Notes under the pieces: model-generated | What the model was told of the DNA's origin: nothing | The model's input: only the letters and a program-made list of their open reading frames with translations | The model's database searches: none | Shown here: positions 24,590 through 32,124 of the stretch, one piece after another | Position numbering within the stretch: position 1 is the stretch's first letter | How the letters are laid out: the number at the start of each line of letters is the position of its first letter | Translations under genes and position numbers: made by a program | Origin: Selenomonadaceae bacterium | Lineage (GTDB): Bacteria; Bacillota; Negativicutes; Selenomonadales; Selenomonadaceae | DNA: 33,696 nucleotides | Assembly: GCA_017455645.1 (NCBI GenBank) | Contig: JAFSZS010000227.1 | Span: forward strand, 1 to 33,696 | Direction: 5' to 3'

Positions 24590-25201
24590 TTGAATGAGCG
24601 TAAAAAATCTTGGCTTGCAGCGCGTAAAGCGGACGCAAAACTTGCATATGCAGCCTTAATGAAGTTTTATCCATTTACTTTGGAGGATTTGCCTAACGAA
24701 AATTGGTATAATGTCGATGAATTTGAAGGTGGTTACCAAATCAGCACTTACGGCAGGTTAAAAAGTTTAAAACGTAAAAAACCGAAGATTCTTAAGCCCG
24801 GAATATCAAGTGGCGGTTACTTACATTTTGATTTATGGAAAGACAGCAAATATCAAATGTGTACGGTACATACTTTGGTAGCCAAAGCATTTATTCCTAA
24901 TCCTGAAAATAAGCCGGAAGTTGATCATATTTATGGAATTAGGCTCGATAATTATGTTGAAAATTTAAGATGGGTTACGCAACTCGAAAATGACCAATAC
25001 GCTTTAGAATTGGGAATAAAAAAATCCGGCGAAGATGTTAAAAATGCTAAGCTTACAAACAAACAAGCTACCTACATTCGCAAAGTTTATAAAGCTGACG
25101 ATGAAAAATTTGGAGTAAAAGCTTTGGCTGAAAAATTTAATGTAAGCGTAACAACCATTCGTAACGTCATTAAAAGAAAAACTTATAAAAATGCTGATTA
25201 A
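24590..25201 (+). CDS. NUMOD4/HNH endonuclease, homing-type
   Basis: A 203-aa protein. It has a NUMOD4 DNA-binding motif, NWYNVDEFEGGYQISTYGRL (about 44-63), and an HNH core with VHTLVAKAFIPNPENKPEVDH followed by NLRWVT. The C-terminal helix-turn-helix is ALAEKFNVSVTTIRNVIKRK. Proteins of this type are mobile nicking or cutting enzymes of phages and introns. The start is TTG at 24590, eight bases after AAGGAG. Its stop overlaps the reopened frame of the dehydrogenase C-terminal fragment by about 10 bases. It replaces the middle of that gene. I see no intron core around it. Confidence 0.88.
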   Translation: MNERKKSWLAARKADAKLAYAALMKFYPFTLEDLPNENWYNVDEFEGGYQISTYGRLKSLKRKKPKILKPGISSGGYLHFDLWKDSKYQMCTVHTLVAKAFIPNPENKPEVDHIYGIRLDNYVENLRWVTQLENDQYALELGIKKSGEDVKNAKLTNKQATYIRKVYKADDEKFGVKALAEKFNVSVTTIRNVIKRKTYKNAD

Positions 25202-25445
25202 AATGGCAAAGGCAATGGGCGTTGAAAATCCAACTTCCGGCAAAGATTTTATCGCCGCGCTTGATAAATTAATTGCTGATGTAGGTTGCGCAGATTTAAA
25301 AATGAGCGACTTTGGAATTACCCGCGACGAAATGAAAAAATTGCCAAAACGCGTTCATGAAGTTATGGGCGGCGATATTGACGCAGACCCCGTGAAACTT
25401 TCTGATGAAGATTATCTTGCAATTTTTGAAGCGGCTTACAAATAA
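25191..25445 (+). pseudogene. C-terminal fragment of the iron-containing alcohol dehydrogenase
   Basis: About 80 residues (KMAKAMGVENPTSGKDF, then DFGITRDEMKKLPKRV and LSDEDYLAIFEAAYK) are the normal end of the same dehydrogenase whose start is at 24302. Roughly 250 residues between the two pieces, including the metal-binding histidines, are absent. The frame happens to open with an ATG inside the HNH gene end, so a short peptide could be made, but not an enzyme. An intact terminator follows. Confidence 0.9.
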
Positions 25446-25480
25446 AATTTTCTGCAAAAAAATTTTTTCGATAATATCCC

Positions 25481-25511
25481 CCCTTGTTTTTTTGGCAAGG
25501 GAATTTTTTTT
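25481..25511 (+). terminator. Intrinsic terminator after the dehydrogenase remnant
   Basis: CCCTTG (25481-25486) pairs with CAAGGG (25496-25501) around a nine-base loop, followed after AA by seven or more T. It is the original terminator of the alcohol dehydrogenase gene. Confidence 0.85.
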
Positions 25512-25552
25512 ACTTTGGCGAATTAAAAATTAAAAATATAGGAGGCGATATT

Positions 25553-26530
25553 ATGAATTTGGGAATTTTGGGTAGCGGTATGATTGTACAAGATTTTCTG
25601 CAGACGATTGACGAGCTGAAAATTGGTTACAAGGCAATTTTGGGAACTGAACGCTCCAAGGAACACGTCGAAAATTTGGCGGCGGAGTATAACTTTCAAA
25701 AAATTTATTATGACTACGACGAACTTTTGAAAGATGAAAACCTTGATACAATTTATGTTGCATTGCCTAACCATTTGCATTATTCCTTTGCAAAAAAAGC
25801 CTTGCTCGCCAATAAAAATGTTATCATTGAAAAGCCCTGCGTCACAACTTTTGAAGAATTTCAAGACTTGAAACAAATTGCAACCGAACGCCAAAAAATT
25901 ATGTTTGAAGCGGTAACCCTTCACTATTTGCCCGCGTACTTGGATATTCGCAGAAATTTAGAAAAACTCGGCGATATTAAAATTGTCAGCATGAATTACA
26001 GCCAATATTCCAGCCGCTACAACAAATTTAAAGCCGGCGAAATTCTGCCTGCGTTTGACCCCAAAAAAGCCGGCGGCGCACTTATGGATATTAACGTTTA
26101 CAATTTAAATTTTGTGGTAGGACTTTTCGGCAAGCCCAAAACTTTTTCGTACAGCGCAAATATCGAGCGCGGGATTGATACAAGCGGCGTTATGGTTTTA
26201 GACTACGGGAATTTTAAAGCCGTTTGCATTGGGGCGAAAGATTGTCAAGCTCTTACCGCGTCAACCATTCAAGGCGACAAGGGAAATATTTTTATCGAAA
26301 TTCCGGCAAACAGAATTGACGCCTACATTGTCAACTACAACGACGGAGAAGGCAGCGTACAATCTTTTGACGAAGACAAGCACCGCATGCTGTACGAATT
26401 TGAAACTTTCATTGAAATTATCGACAGCAACGACTTTGAACGCGCCAATAAATACCTTGAAGTCAGCGAAATTGTCGCGCAGATTTTACAGGGCGGGCGT
26501 GAACAAGTCGGAATAAAAATTTCAGATTGA
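25553..26530 (+). CDS. Gfo/Idh/MocA-family oxidoreductase
   Basis: A 325-aa NAD(P)-dependent oxidoreductase. It has the Rossmann start GILGSGMIVQDFL, the EKP catalytic motif in VIIEKPCVTTFEEF and the substrate-domain stretch GGALMDINVYNLNF. The family acts on sugars, inositols and their derivatives; the substrate cannot be told here. ATG at 25553 has GGAGG at seven bases, which beats an open frame reaching back 23 codons. It is followed by a thioesterase gene at 12 bases and then a second member of the same family, likely one operon. Confidence 0.88.
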   Translation: MNLGILGSGMIVQDFLQTIDELKIGYKAILGTERSKEHVENLAAEYNFQKIYYDYDELLKDENLDTIYVALPNHLHYSFAKKALLANKNVIIEKPCVTTFEEFQDLKQIATERQKIMFEAVTLHYLPAYLDIRRNLEKLGDIKIVSMNYSQYSSRYNKFKAGEILPAFDPKKAGGALMDINVYNLNFVVGLFGKPKTFSYSANIERGIDTSGVMVLDYGNFKAVCIGAKDCQALTASTIQGDKGNIFIEIPANRIDAYIVNYNDGEGSVQSFDEDKHRMLYEFETFIEIIDSNDFERANKYLEVSEIVAQILQGGREQVGIKISD

Positions 26531-26542
26531 GGGGTTAATGAA

Positions 26543-27049
26543 ATGCAACAGACAAAAGTTGTACTTAGTGAAGTAATGATGCCGAGTCATACGAATCCGA
26601 GCGGCAACGTTCACGGCGGCAACATTATGAAAATTATGGACTCGACGGCTTACGCGGCGGCGCGCAGATATTCCCGCTCCAATGTTGTAACTGCCCGCGT
26701 TGACGAATTGGAATTTTTACTGCCAATAATGATCGGCGACCTTGTAACTTGCACGGCTGAAGTTATTTTCGTCGGGCGTACTTCAATGGAAGTTGCAGTT
26801 ACTGTTGACGTTGAAGTTTTGGAACAGGAAACGGGACCGCAACGCGCACTTTCAGCATATTTTACAATGGTTGCACTCGACAGAAACGGTCGCCCAATGA
26901 ATGTACCGCGCCTTGAATTGGAAACTGAAGAAGCTAAGGCGGCGTTTGAATCAGGGCGTCAACGTTACGAAAGTTACCGTGAACGTAAAAAACAACGTAA
27001 GGCTGAACTTGCCAAAAAAAGAGAATCTGAAGAAAAAAAAATAGATTAA
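26543..27049 (+). CDS. Hotdog-fold acyl-CoA thioesterase
   Basis: A 168-aa protein of the YciA/acyl-CoA hydrolase type, which releases CoA from acyl-CoA. It shows the hotdog signature NPSGNVHGGNIMKIMDSTAY, with the acidic Asp in the central helix, and FLLPIMIGDLVTC. The last 35 residues are a charged Lys/Glu/Arg-rich tail absent from minimal family members. GAGGGG lies eight bases before the ATG. It is placed between two oxidoreductase genes, 12 and 17 bases away. Confidence 0.88.
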   Translation: MQQTKVVLSEVMMPSHTNPSGNVHGGNIMKIMDSTAYAAARRYSRSNVVTARVDELEFLLPIMIGDLVTCTAEVIFVGRTSMEVAVTVDVEVLEQETGPQRALSAYFTMVALDRNGRPMNVPRLELETEEAKAAFESGRQRYESYRERKKQRKAELAKKRESEEKKID

Positions 27050-27066
27050 TTTTGGAGGTAAATAAA

Positions 27067-28101
27067 ATGGCTGACAGAAAATTGGTTATCGCTCACATTG
27101 GCAACGGCAAAAGTACCAACCGCTATCACTTGCCGTATTCGCTGAATCGTCCCGAAAAAATTAAAATCAAGGCAATTTATCAACGTACACTGCGCCCCGG
27201 ACCGTGGGCGGCAATTCCCGGCGTTGAATACACCGACAACCTCGACAAAATTTTGAACGACCCCGAAATTGACGTTGTAGTTGTCAACACGCCGAGTCAA
27301 GCTCATTACTCAATGGCTAAAAAAGTTTTGGAAGCCGGCAAAAATTGCGTAGTTGAAAAACCTTTCGCTACAAATGTTGAAGACGCCGCAGACCTTTTCA
27401 GAATTGCAAAAGAAAAAGGCGTTACCGTGCAATGTTATCAGAATCGCCGCTTTGACAGCGATTTTTTAACCGCGCAAAAAGTTATTGAATCCGGCAAGTT
27501 GGGAAAAGTTTTTGAAGTTTGTATGCACTACGATTATTATCGCGCAGGAACGCCCGAAAGTGAAACTACTTACAACCGCGATCATGCCTTCATTTACACG
27601 CACGCTTGCCATACAGTTGACCAAGTTGTTTCGTATTTCGGCAAGCCGCAAAAAGTTATTTCTGACGTGCGCCAACTTTTGGGCAAGGGCAGAATGAATG
27701 ATTATTTTGATTTAGATTTTTTCTATGACGGCTTGAAAGTTACGGTTCAATCAAGTTATTTCCGCGCCAAAATTCGTCCGAGTTTTGAAGTTTACGGCAC
27801 GCGCGGCACTTTCATTAAAGCTGAACAAGACAGACAAGAGGCTGATTTGAAAAAATTTTACCTGCCTGCAGGGCACGCAGATTTTGGAATTGACACGCCG
27901 GAATATTACGGCACAATTTATTATTACGACGACGAAGGCAATTACCACGAAGAAAAAGTTAAATCTGAAGTTGGAGACTACGCAAGATTTTATGACGCAC
28001 TTTACGAAACAATTATCAACGGCGCGCCGCAACTTGTTACCGAAGAAGAAACTATGGAGCAAATGAAAATTTTAGCTGAAGCGGGAAAAGATTTAGCTTA
28101 A
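27067..28101 (+). CDS. Gfo/Idh/MocA-family oxidoreductase, YhhX/YdgJ-like
   Basis: A 344-aa NAD(P)-dependent oxidoreductase. It has the subgroup start IGNGKSTNRYHLPY, VVEKPFATNVEDA with the catalytic lysine, and CYQNRRFDSDFLTAQKVIES. These resemble E. coli YhhX and the scyllo-inositol dehydrogenase branch more than the paralogue upstream. ATG at 27067 follows GGAGG at eight bases; the frame is open five codons further back through the ribosome site. Substrate unknown. Confidence 0.87.
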   Translation: MADRKLVIAHIGNGKSTNRYHLPYSLNRPEKIKIKAIYQRTLRPGPWAAIPGVEYTDNLDKILNDPEIDVVVVNTPSQAHYSMAKKVLEAGKNCVVEKPFATNVEDAADLFRIAKEKGVTVQCYQNRRFDSDFLTAQKVIESGKLGKVFEVCMHYDYYRAGTPESETTYNRDHAFIYTHACHTVDQVVSYFGKPQKVISDVRQLLGKGRMNDYFDLDFFYDGLKVTVQSSYFRAKIRPSFEVYGTRGTFIKAEQDRQEADLKKFYLPAGHADFGIDTPEYYGTIYYYDDEGNYHEEKVKSEVGDYARFYDALYETIINGAPQLVTEEETMEQMKILAEAGKDLA

Positions 28102-28133
28102 AAAAAAATTTTCCAAACAAGCCCGCGCAATTC

Positions 28134-28162
28134 TTGACTGCTTGAATTTTACTTGCTAAACT
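28134..28162 (+). promoter_or_regulatory. Promoter of the YczE-like gene
   Basis: -35 TTGACT (28134-28139), a 17-base spacer and -10 TAAACT (28157-28162), about 28 bases before the GTG start. It separates this transcript from the oxidoreductase operon. Confidence 0.7.
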
Positions 28163-28190
28163 AAAAAAAATTTTTGGGGAGGCGGCACTT

Positions 28191-28853
28191 GTGGGACTTG
28201 TACAAAATATCAAAAACAAATTTAGGCGTGATCCAATTTTAAAGCGGCGGATAATTGGAATTTTGGCGGCGCACGTAATAATGGGGCTTGCGATTAATCT
28301 TTTGCGCGTCAGTCTTTTTGGCAACGATCCTTTTTCGTGTATGCAGTTGGGCTTCAGCAAGGCGTTTGAAATGAGTTACGGAACTTGCGTAATAATTTTC
28401 AACTTGATAGCGATTGTTCCAATTTTCCTGATTGCGCGGCGGTACATTCAAATTGGCACGCTGATAAATATGTTTCTAATTGGACCGGTTGTTGATGGTT
28501 GGTATGCTGTAATGCTGATAGTTTACCCTGATTTTGGCTACATTTCATTTACGGCGCGGGTTGCTTGTTTGATTCTCGGCGTTGTAATTTGCTGTTACGG
28601 CGCGTCAATGTACATGGTTACAAATTTGGGAATGGGACCTTACGACGCTATCGGCTGGATTATCGAAGATGTTTCAAAGAAAAAAATTCCGTTCAAATAT
28701 GCGCGTATCGGAATTGATACCATTGCAACAACAACCGGCTTTATTTTCGGCAGTATAGTTGGCGTCGGTACTTTGACAATGGCACTCGGTACAGGTCCGC
28801 TTATTACATTTTTTAACGAAACTATAAATCGTCCGCTGATTTACGGGCGCTGA
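28191..28853 (+). CDS. YczE/YitT-type membrane protein
   Basis: A 220-aa integral membrane protein with about five hydrophobic segments (near 23-45, 60-80, 85-105, 120-145 and 170-210). The family pattern is NLGMGPYDAIGWII, plus LFGNDPFSCMQLG in the first third. The physiological role of this family is not established; B. subtilis YczE is linked to lipopeptide production. The start is GTG with GGAGG eight bases upstream. It probably shares a transcript with the C_GCAxxG_C_C gene 18 bases on. Confidence 0.8.
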   Translation: MGLVQNIKNKFRRDPILKRRIIGILAAHVIMGLAINLLRVSLFGNDPFSCMQLGFSKAFEMSYGTCVIIFNLIAIVPIFLIARRYIQIGTLINMFLIGPVVDGWYAVMLIVYPDFGYISFTARVACLILGVVICCYGASMYMVTNLGMGPYDAIGWIIEDVSKKKIPFKYARIGIDTIATTTGFIFGSIVGVGTLTMALGTGPLITFFNETINRPLIYGR

Positions 28854-28871
28854 TTTTTGGGAGAGATAACG

Positions 28872-29225
28872 ATGAGCGATAAAATTTCACAGGCTGTTGA
28901 ATATATGAACGGTCCTTACAGTTGTTCGCAGTCAATACTTTGTGCTTTTTGTGAAGACGCGGGACTTTCATTGGAAGAGGCGGCAAAAAAAGCGGCTCCA
29001 TTTTCCGGCGGCAGAGCGATTAAATGCGGCGCACTTTACGCGGGCGAAATGGTTTTAAAAGCAAAATTCGGCGAAGATACAAAATTGGTTGAAGAATTCG
29101 ATAAACAATTTCAAGAAAAAGTTGGTGCGCTGAATTGCCGTGACATTCGCAGAAACAATTTGCGCCCGTGCATTGGATGCGTCGAAGATTCTGCAACAAT
29201 CCTTTCAAAAATGCTTGTAAATTAA
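28872..29225 (+). CDS. C_GCAxxG_C_C-family (putative redox) protein
   Basis: A 117-aa protein with the family cysteine pattern. An early Cys pair lies in YSCSQSILCAF, then KCGALYAG (the GCAxxG core, here CGALYAG), then LNCRD and PCIGCVEDSA near the end. The spaced cysteines suggest metal or redox binding; the biochemical role of the family is unknown. ATG at 28872 follows GGGAGAG at six bases. Confidence 0.85.
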   Translation: MSDKISQAVEYMNGPYSCSQSILCAFCEDAGLSLEEAAKKAAPFSGGRAIKCGALYAGEMVLKAKFGEDTKLVEEFDKQFQEKVGALNCRDIRRNNLRPCIGCVEDSATILSKMLVN

Positions 29226-29247
29226 TTTCAGAAAAATTTTTTGGTAC

Positions 29248-29276
29248 TTGCAAAATTAAAATTCCTGTGCTAATAT
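29248..29276 (+). promoter_or_regulatory. Promoter of the candidate small RNA
   Basis: -35 TTGCAA (29248-29253), a 17-base spacer and -10 TAATAT (29271-29276). The spacing and hexamers are nearly the same as in the rnpB promoter. Confidence 0.75.
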
Positions 29277-29282
29277 AATTTT

Positions 29283-29360
29283 CGAGGGACTTGCTGTGGC
29301 GAAGGCAAGGAAGGGTATATATGGCGACAAAGAAGCGAGCGTTCGGTAGCTCGCTTTTTT
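29283..29360 (+). ncRNA. Candidate small RNA or 15-codon gene with its own terminator
   Basis: A predicted 78-nt transcript between a good promoter and a strong terminator: AAGCGAGC at 29333-29340 pairs with GCTCGCTT at 29349-29356, then a T-run to 29360. The 5' part can form CTTGC/GCAAG around GTGGCGAAG-like loop sequence. It also holds a possible short frame from ATG at 29321 with GGAAGGG before it, reading MATKKRAFGSSLFWL; the terminator lies inside that frame. A separate promoter for the next gene lies downstream, so this is an independent unit and not simply a leader. I could not match it to a known riboswitch. Confidence 0.6.
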
Positions 29361-29373
29361 GGTTGTAGAATAA

Positions 29374-29402
29374 TTGACTACCCAAATTTAAATTGATAAA
29401 AT
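29374..29402 (+). promoter_or_regulatory. Promoter of the AICAR transformylase gene
   Basis: -35 TTGACT (29374-29379), a 17-base spacer and -10 TAAAAT (29397-29402), about 30 bases before the start codon and downstream of the small RNA's terminator. Confidence 0.8.
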
Positions 29403-29431
29403 ATCGTAATTTAAACGCGGGAGGAAATTTT

Positions 29432-30595
29432 ATGAATGAATTGGAATTGAAATACGGTTGCAATCCAAATCAGAAACCGGCAAAAGTTTTTGTCGAAAGT
29501 GGCGAATTACCCTTTGAAGTTTTGAACGGCAAGCCCGGTTATATAAATTTGTTGGACGCTTTAAACGGGTGGCAACTTGTGCAGGAACTGCGCGAGGCAA
29601 CGGGTTTACCGGCGGCGGCTTCCTTCAAACACGTTTCACCGGCAGGCGCGGCAGTTGGTTTACCGCTTGACGAAACTTTGAAAAAAATTTATTTCGTAAA
29701 CGGCGAACTTTCAAACGTTGCGGCGGCTTACGTAAGAGCCCGCGGCGCAGACAGAATGAGCTCCTACGGCGACTTTGCAATTATTTCTGATGAAGTTGAC
29801 GAAACTTTGGCGGCTTATCTGAAAAATGAAGTAAGCGACGGAATTATCGCGCCTTCCTACACTGCAAAGGCGTTGGAAATTTTAAAATCTAAACGCAAGG
29901 GCGGCTACTTAATTTTGAAAATGAATCCCGCCTATCAACCCGCGGCGATTGAACATAAACAGGTTTTCGGCGTAACTTTTGAACAAATGCGCAACGATAT
30001 TAAAATTTCTGCAGATTGCTTAACAGATATTCCAACTCAAAATAAAAATCTTACTGACGCGGCAAAACGTGATTTGTTAATTGCGCTGATAACTTTAAAA
30101 TATACGCAGTCAAATTCTGTTTGCTACGTGAAAGACGGGCAAGCGATAGGAATTGGCGCGGGACAACAAAGCCGCGTTCACTGTACAAGACTTGCCGGCA
30201 ACAAGGCTGATTTTTGGTTTTTGCGCCAAAGTCCGCAGGTTTTAAATTTGCCGTTCAAAGCTGACATTAAACGCCCAGACCGCGATAACGCCATTGATGT
30301 TTACATTGGCAACGAAAGTGAAGATATTTTAAATGATTGGCAAAGAGTTTTCACTGAACGCCCCAAAAAATTTACCGACGAAGAAAAAATTAATTGGCTG
30401 AAAAATTTAAAAGGCGTTGCGCTCGGCTCCGATGCTTTTTTCCCGTTCGGCGACAATATCGAACGCGCCCATAAATCCGGAGTTGAATTTATCGCACAAA
30501 GCGGCGGCTCCATTCGTGACGATAACGTCATTGAAACTTGCGACAAGTATGGAATTGTTATGGCAATGACGCACATTAGGCTTTTCCATCACTGA
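29432..30595 (+). CDS. Monofunctional AICAR formyltransferase (PurH-like)
   Basis: Adds the last formyl group to AICAR in purine synthesis. The 387-aa protein contains only the transformylase domain: KYGCNPNQKPAKVF at the start, SFKHVSPAGAAVGLPL with the catalytic Lys-His, and GIGAGQQSRVHCTRLAG. The IMP cyclohydrolase (MGS-like) domain that normally precedes it in bifunctional PurH is absent, so that step must be encoded elsewhere. ATG at 29432 follows GGGAGG at seven bases. The O-antigen ligase gene starts three bases after its stop. Confidence 0.92.
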   Translation: MNELELKYGCNPNQKPAKVFVESGELPFEVLNGKPGYINLLDALNGWQLVQELREATGLPAAASFKHVSPAGAAVGLPLDETLKKIYFVNGELSNVAAAYVRARGADRMSSYGDFAIISDEVDETLAAYLKNEVSDGIIAPSYTAKALEILKSKRKGGYLILKMNPAYQPAAIEHKQVFGVTFEQMRNDIKISADCLTDIPTQNKNLTDAAKRDLLIALITLKYTQSNSVCYVKDGQAIGIGAGQQSRVHCTRLAGNKADFWFLRQSPQVLNLPFKADIKRPDRDNAIDVYIGNESEDILNDWQRVFTERPKKFTDEEKINWLKNLKGVALGSDAFFPFGDNIERAHKSGVEFIAQSGGSIRDDNVIETCDKYGIVMAMTHIRLFHH

Positions 30596-30597
30596 TA

Positions 30598-31827
30598 TTG
30601 GATGTGTTTAAAATTTTTGGGCAAATGTCGTTTTCAAAAATCGAAGACATAGAAAAGCGTACATTTTTTTATTTGTGCGGCTTTTCATTTTTTTTGCCGC
30701 TGTCAAAGGCTGTTGGAAATATTTTTTTGGCGTTATCAATTTTAGGGCTGATTCACAGATTATTTATCAAAAATTACGACGTAAAATTAATTTTTCACGA
30801 ATACAAAAAAATTTTTTACACGATAGCATTTTTATTGGCGGCGGTATTCATTTCGGCGTTGACTTCGGCTGACGTTTTGTACGGCGTAAAAAAATTTCTG
30901 GAAAAGTATATTTCACATATTGCGGCAATGTTACCGATACTTTTTATTTCCTGCGACAAGGAAAAAATTTTTACATTGGCAAAATTATTGTTGGTCGGAG
31001 TTTTTTTCAGTAATTTATCAGTGGTAATTGAAGGTTTTTTGAATTTCAACAAAGACGTTTGGAGATTCGGCGGCTTTTTGACTTCAATGTCTCAAGGAAG
31101 TTTGCTTGCAATTTTCTTGCCGGTGTACGCGGTTTTAATAATGCACGTTCAAAATATCCGCTTGAAAAAATTTTTAATTGCGGCAACAATCGTAGGATTT
31201 TTAGCATTTTTATTCAACGGTACGCGCGGAGTTTGGATTTCGACTGCATTTTTGATACCGGTTGTTGTTTTAATTTACGCCAAAAATAAAGTTAAAGCAT
31301 TTGGGATTTTGTTGGCAATGCTGATTGCAGTTGGAGGAATTTTTCTAACAACGCCGGCTTTATCTGAAAGATTGGCAACCATACCAAATTTGCATATGCG
31401 CTCAAACTCGGAGCGGCTTTTAATGTGGCAAAGTGCGCTGAATATGTTTGAAGATAATCCAATTTTCGGCGTGGGTTACGGGCAATACAAATTCGCTTAT
31501 CAAAATGAATATATTTTGCCGGAAGCCAAAGAGCGAAACTTGGAACACGCTCACAACAATTTAATTCAAATGCTTGCTGAATGTGGAATTGTTGGCGCGG
31601 CTGCTTTTATTTTTTTGTGGGGATATTTTTCATATTTCAGTTTGAATTGTTGGTTCAAAGAAAAAAATATTGCGTGGCTTTTATTTTTTTGTGAACTTTG
31701 GGGAATAATGTTGCACGGGCTTACAGAATTTAATTTTGAAACTTCAGTGAACAGTAAAATTTTTTGGTACTCTTTAGGCTTATGCATTGCCTACACTCAA
31801 ATTAAAAATTTCAACCCAAAAAATTAA
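30598..31827 (+). CDS. O-antigen ligase-family membrane protein
   Basis: A 409-aa polytopic protein with about ten to twelve membrane segments and the Wzy_C/WaaL periplasmic loop. NPIFGVGYGQYKFAYQNEY is followed by EHAHNNLIQMLAECGIVG, and an arginine lies in FNGTRGVWIS. The family joins or polymerises O-antigen on lipid A-core; ligase and polymerase cannot be separated by sequence alone. The start is uncertain: TTG at 30598 just after the purH stop (coupled), or ATG at 30625 with a weak site. The 3' end overlaps the tail of the convergent heptosyltransferase repeat copy, and its last 26 codons are duplicated downstream. Confidence 0.85.
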   Translation: MDVFKIFGQMSFSKIEDIEKRTFFYLCGFSFFLPLSKAVGNIFLALSILGLIHRLFIKNYDVKLIFHEYKKIFYTIAFLLAAVFISALTSADVLYGVKKFLEKYISHIAAMLPILFISCDKEKIFTLAKLLLVGVFFSNLSVVIEGFLNFNKDVWRFGGFLTSMSQGSLLAIFLPVYAVLIMHVQNIRLKKFLIAATIVGFLAFLFNGTRGVWISTAFLIPVVVLIYAKNKVKAFGILLAMLIAVGGIFLTTPALSERLATIPNLHMRSNSERLLMWQSALNMFEDNPIFGVGYGQYKFAYQNEYILPEAKERNLEHAHNNLIQMLAECGIVGAAAFIFLWGYFSYFSLNCWFKEKNIAWLLFFCELWGIMLHGLTEFNFETSVNSKIFWYSLGLCIAYTQIKNFNPKN

Positions 31828-32124
31828 CGGCGGCGGCGATAATTTCTGAAGGTTTAACATTGTAAAGGCAATTCGACTTGGGATAACTCGGGCATTCTTT
31901 TTCACGAATATGACACGGGCAACAAGGCTCATTGCCGGAATGAACAGTAAAATTTTTTGGTACTCTTTAGGCTTGTGCATTGCCTACACTCAAATTAAAA
32001 ATTTCAACTCAAAAAATTAACAGCGGCGTCAATAATTTTTGAAGGTTTAACATTGTAAAGGCAATTCGGCTTGGGATAACTCGGGCATTCTTTTTCACGA
32101 ATATGACAAGGGCAACAAGGCTCT
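31748..32124. repeat. Diverged tandem duplication of the ligase/heptosyltransferase junction
   Basis: Two units with a 193-base period (31748-31940 and 31941 to about 32124). Each carries the last 26 codons of the O-antigen ligase and the last 40 or so codons of the convergent heptosyltransferase. The real ligase end is in the first unit and the real heptosyltransferase end is in the second. The spare ligase end reads MNSKIFWYSLGLCIAYTQ and on to a stop. The spare heptosyltransferase end keeps its frame (EPCCPCHIREKECPSYP onward) with several amino-acid changes. The units differ by several per cent, so they are not identical copies. Confidence 0.9.

Noticed and set aside
24437-25201. Group I or II intron carrying the HNH gene
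   Set aside because: No intron core or reverse transcriptase is visible, and about 250 codons of the host gene are missing, so splicing could not restore it.
29283-29360. Known riboswitch (purine, ZTP or folate type) controlling the AICAR transformylase
   Set aside because: The conserved sequence blocks of those classes are absent, and a separate good promoter lies between this unit and the gene.
29020-29463. Minus-strand open frame of about 147 codons
   Set aside because: It runs antisense through the C_GCAxxG_C_C gene, the small RNA and its terminator; no motif or ribosome site supports it.
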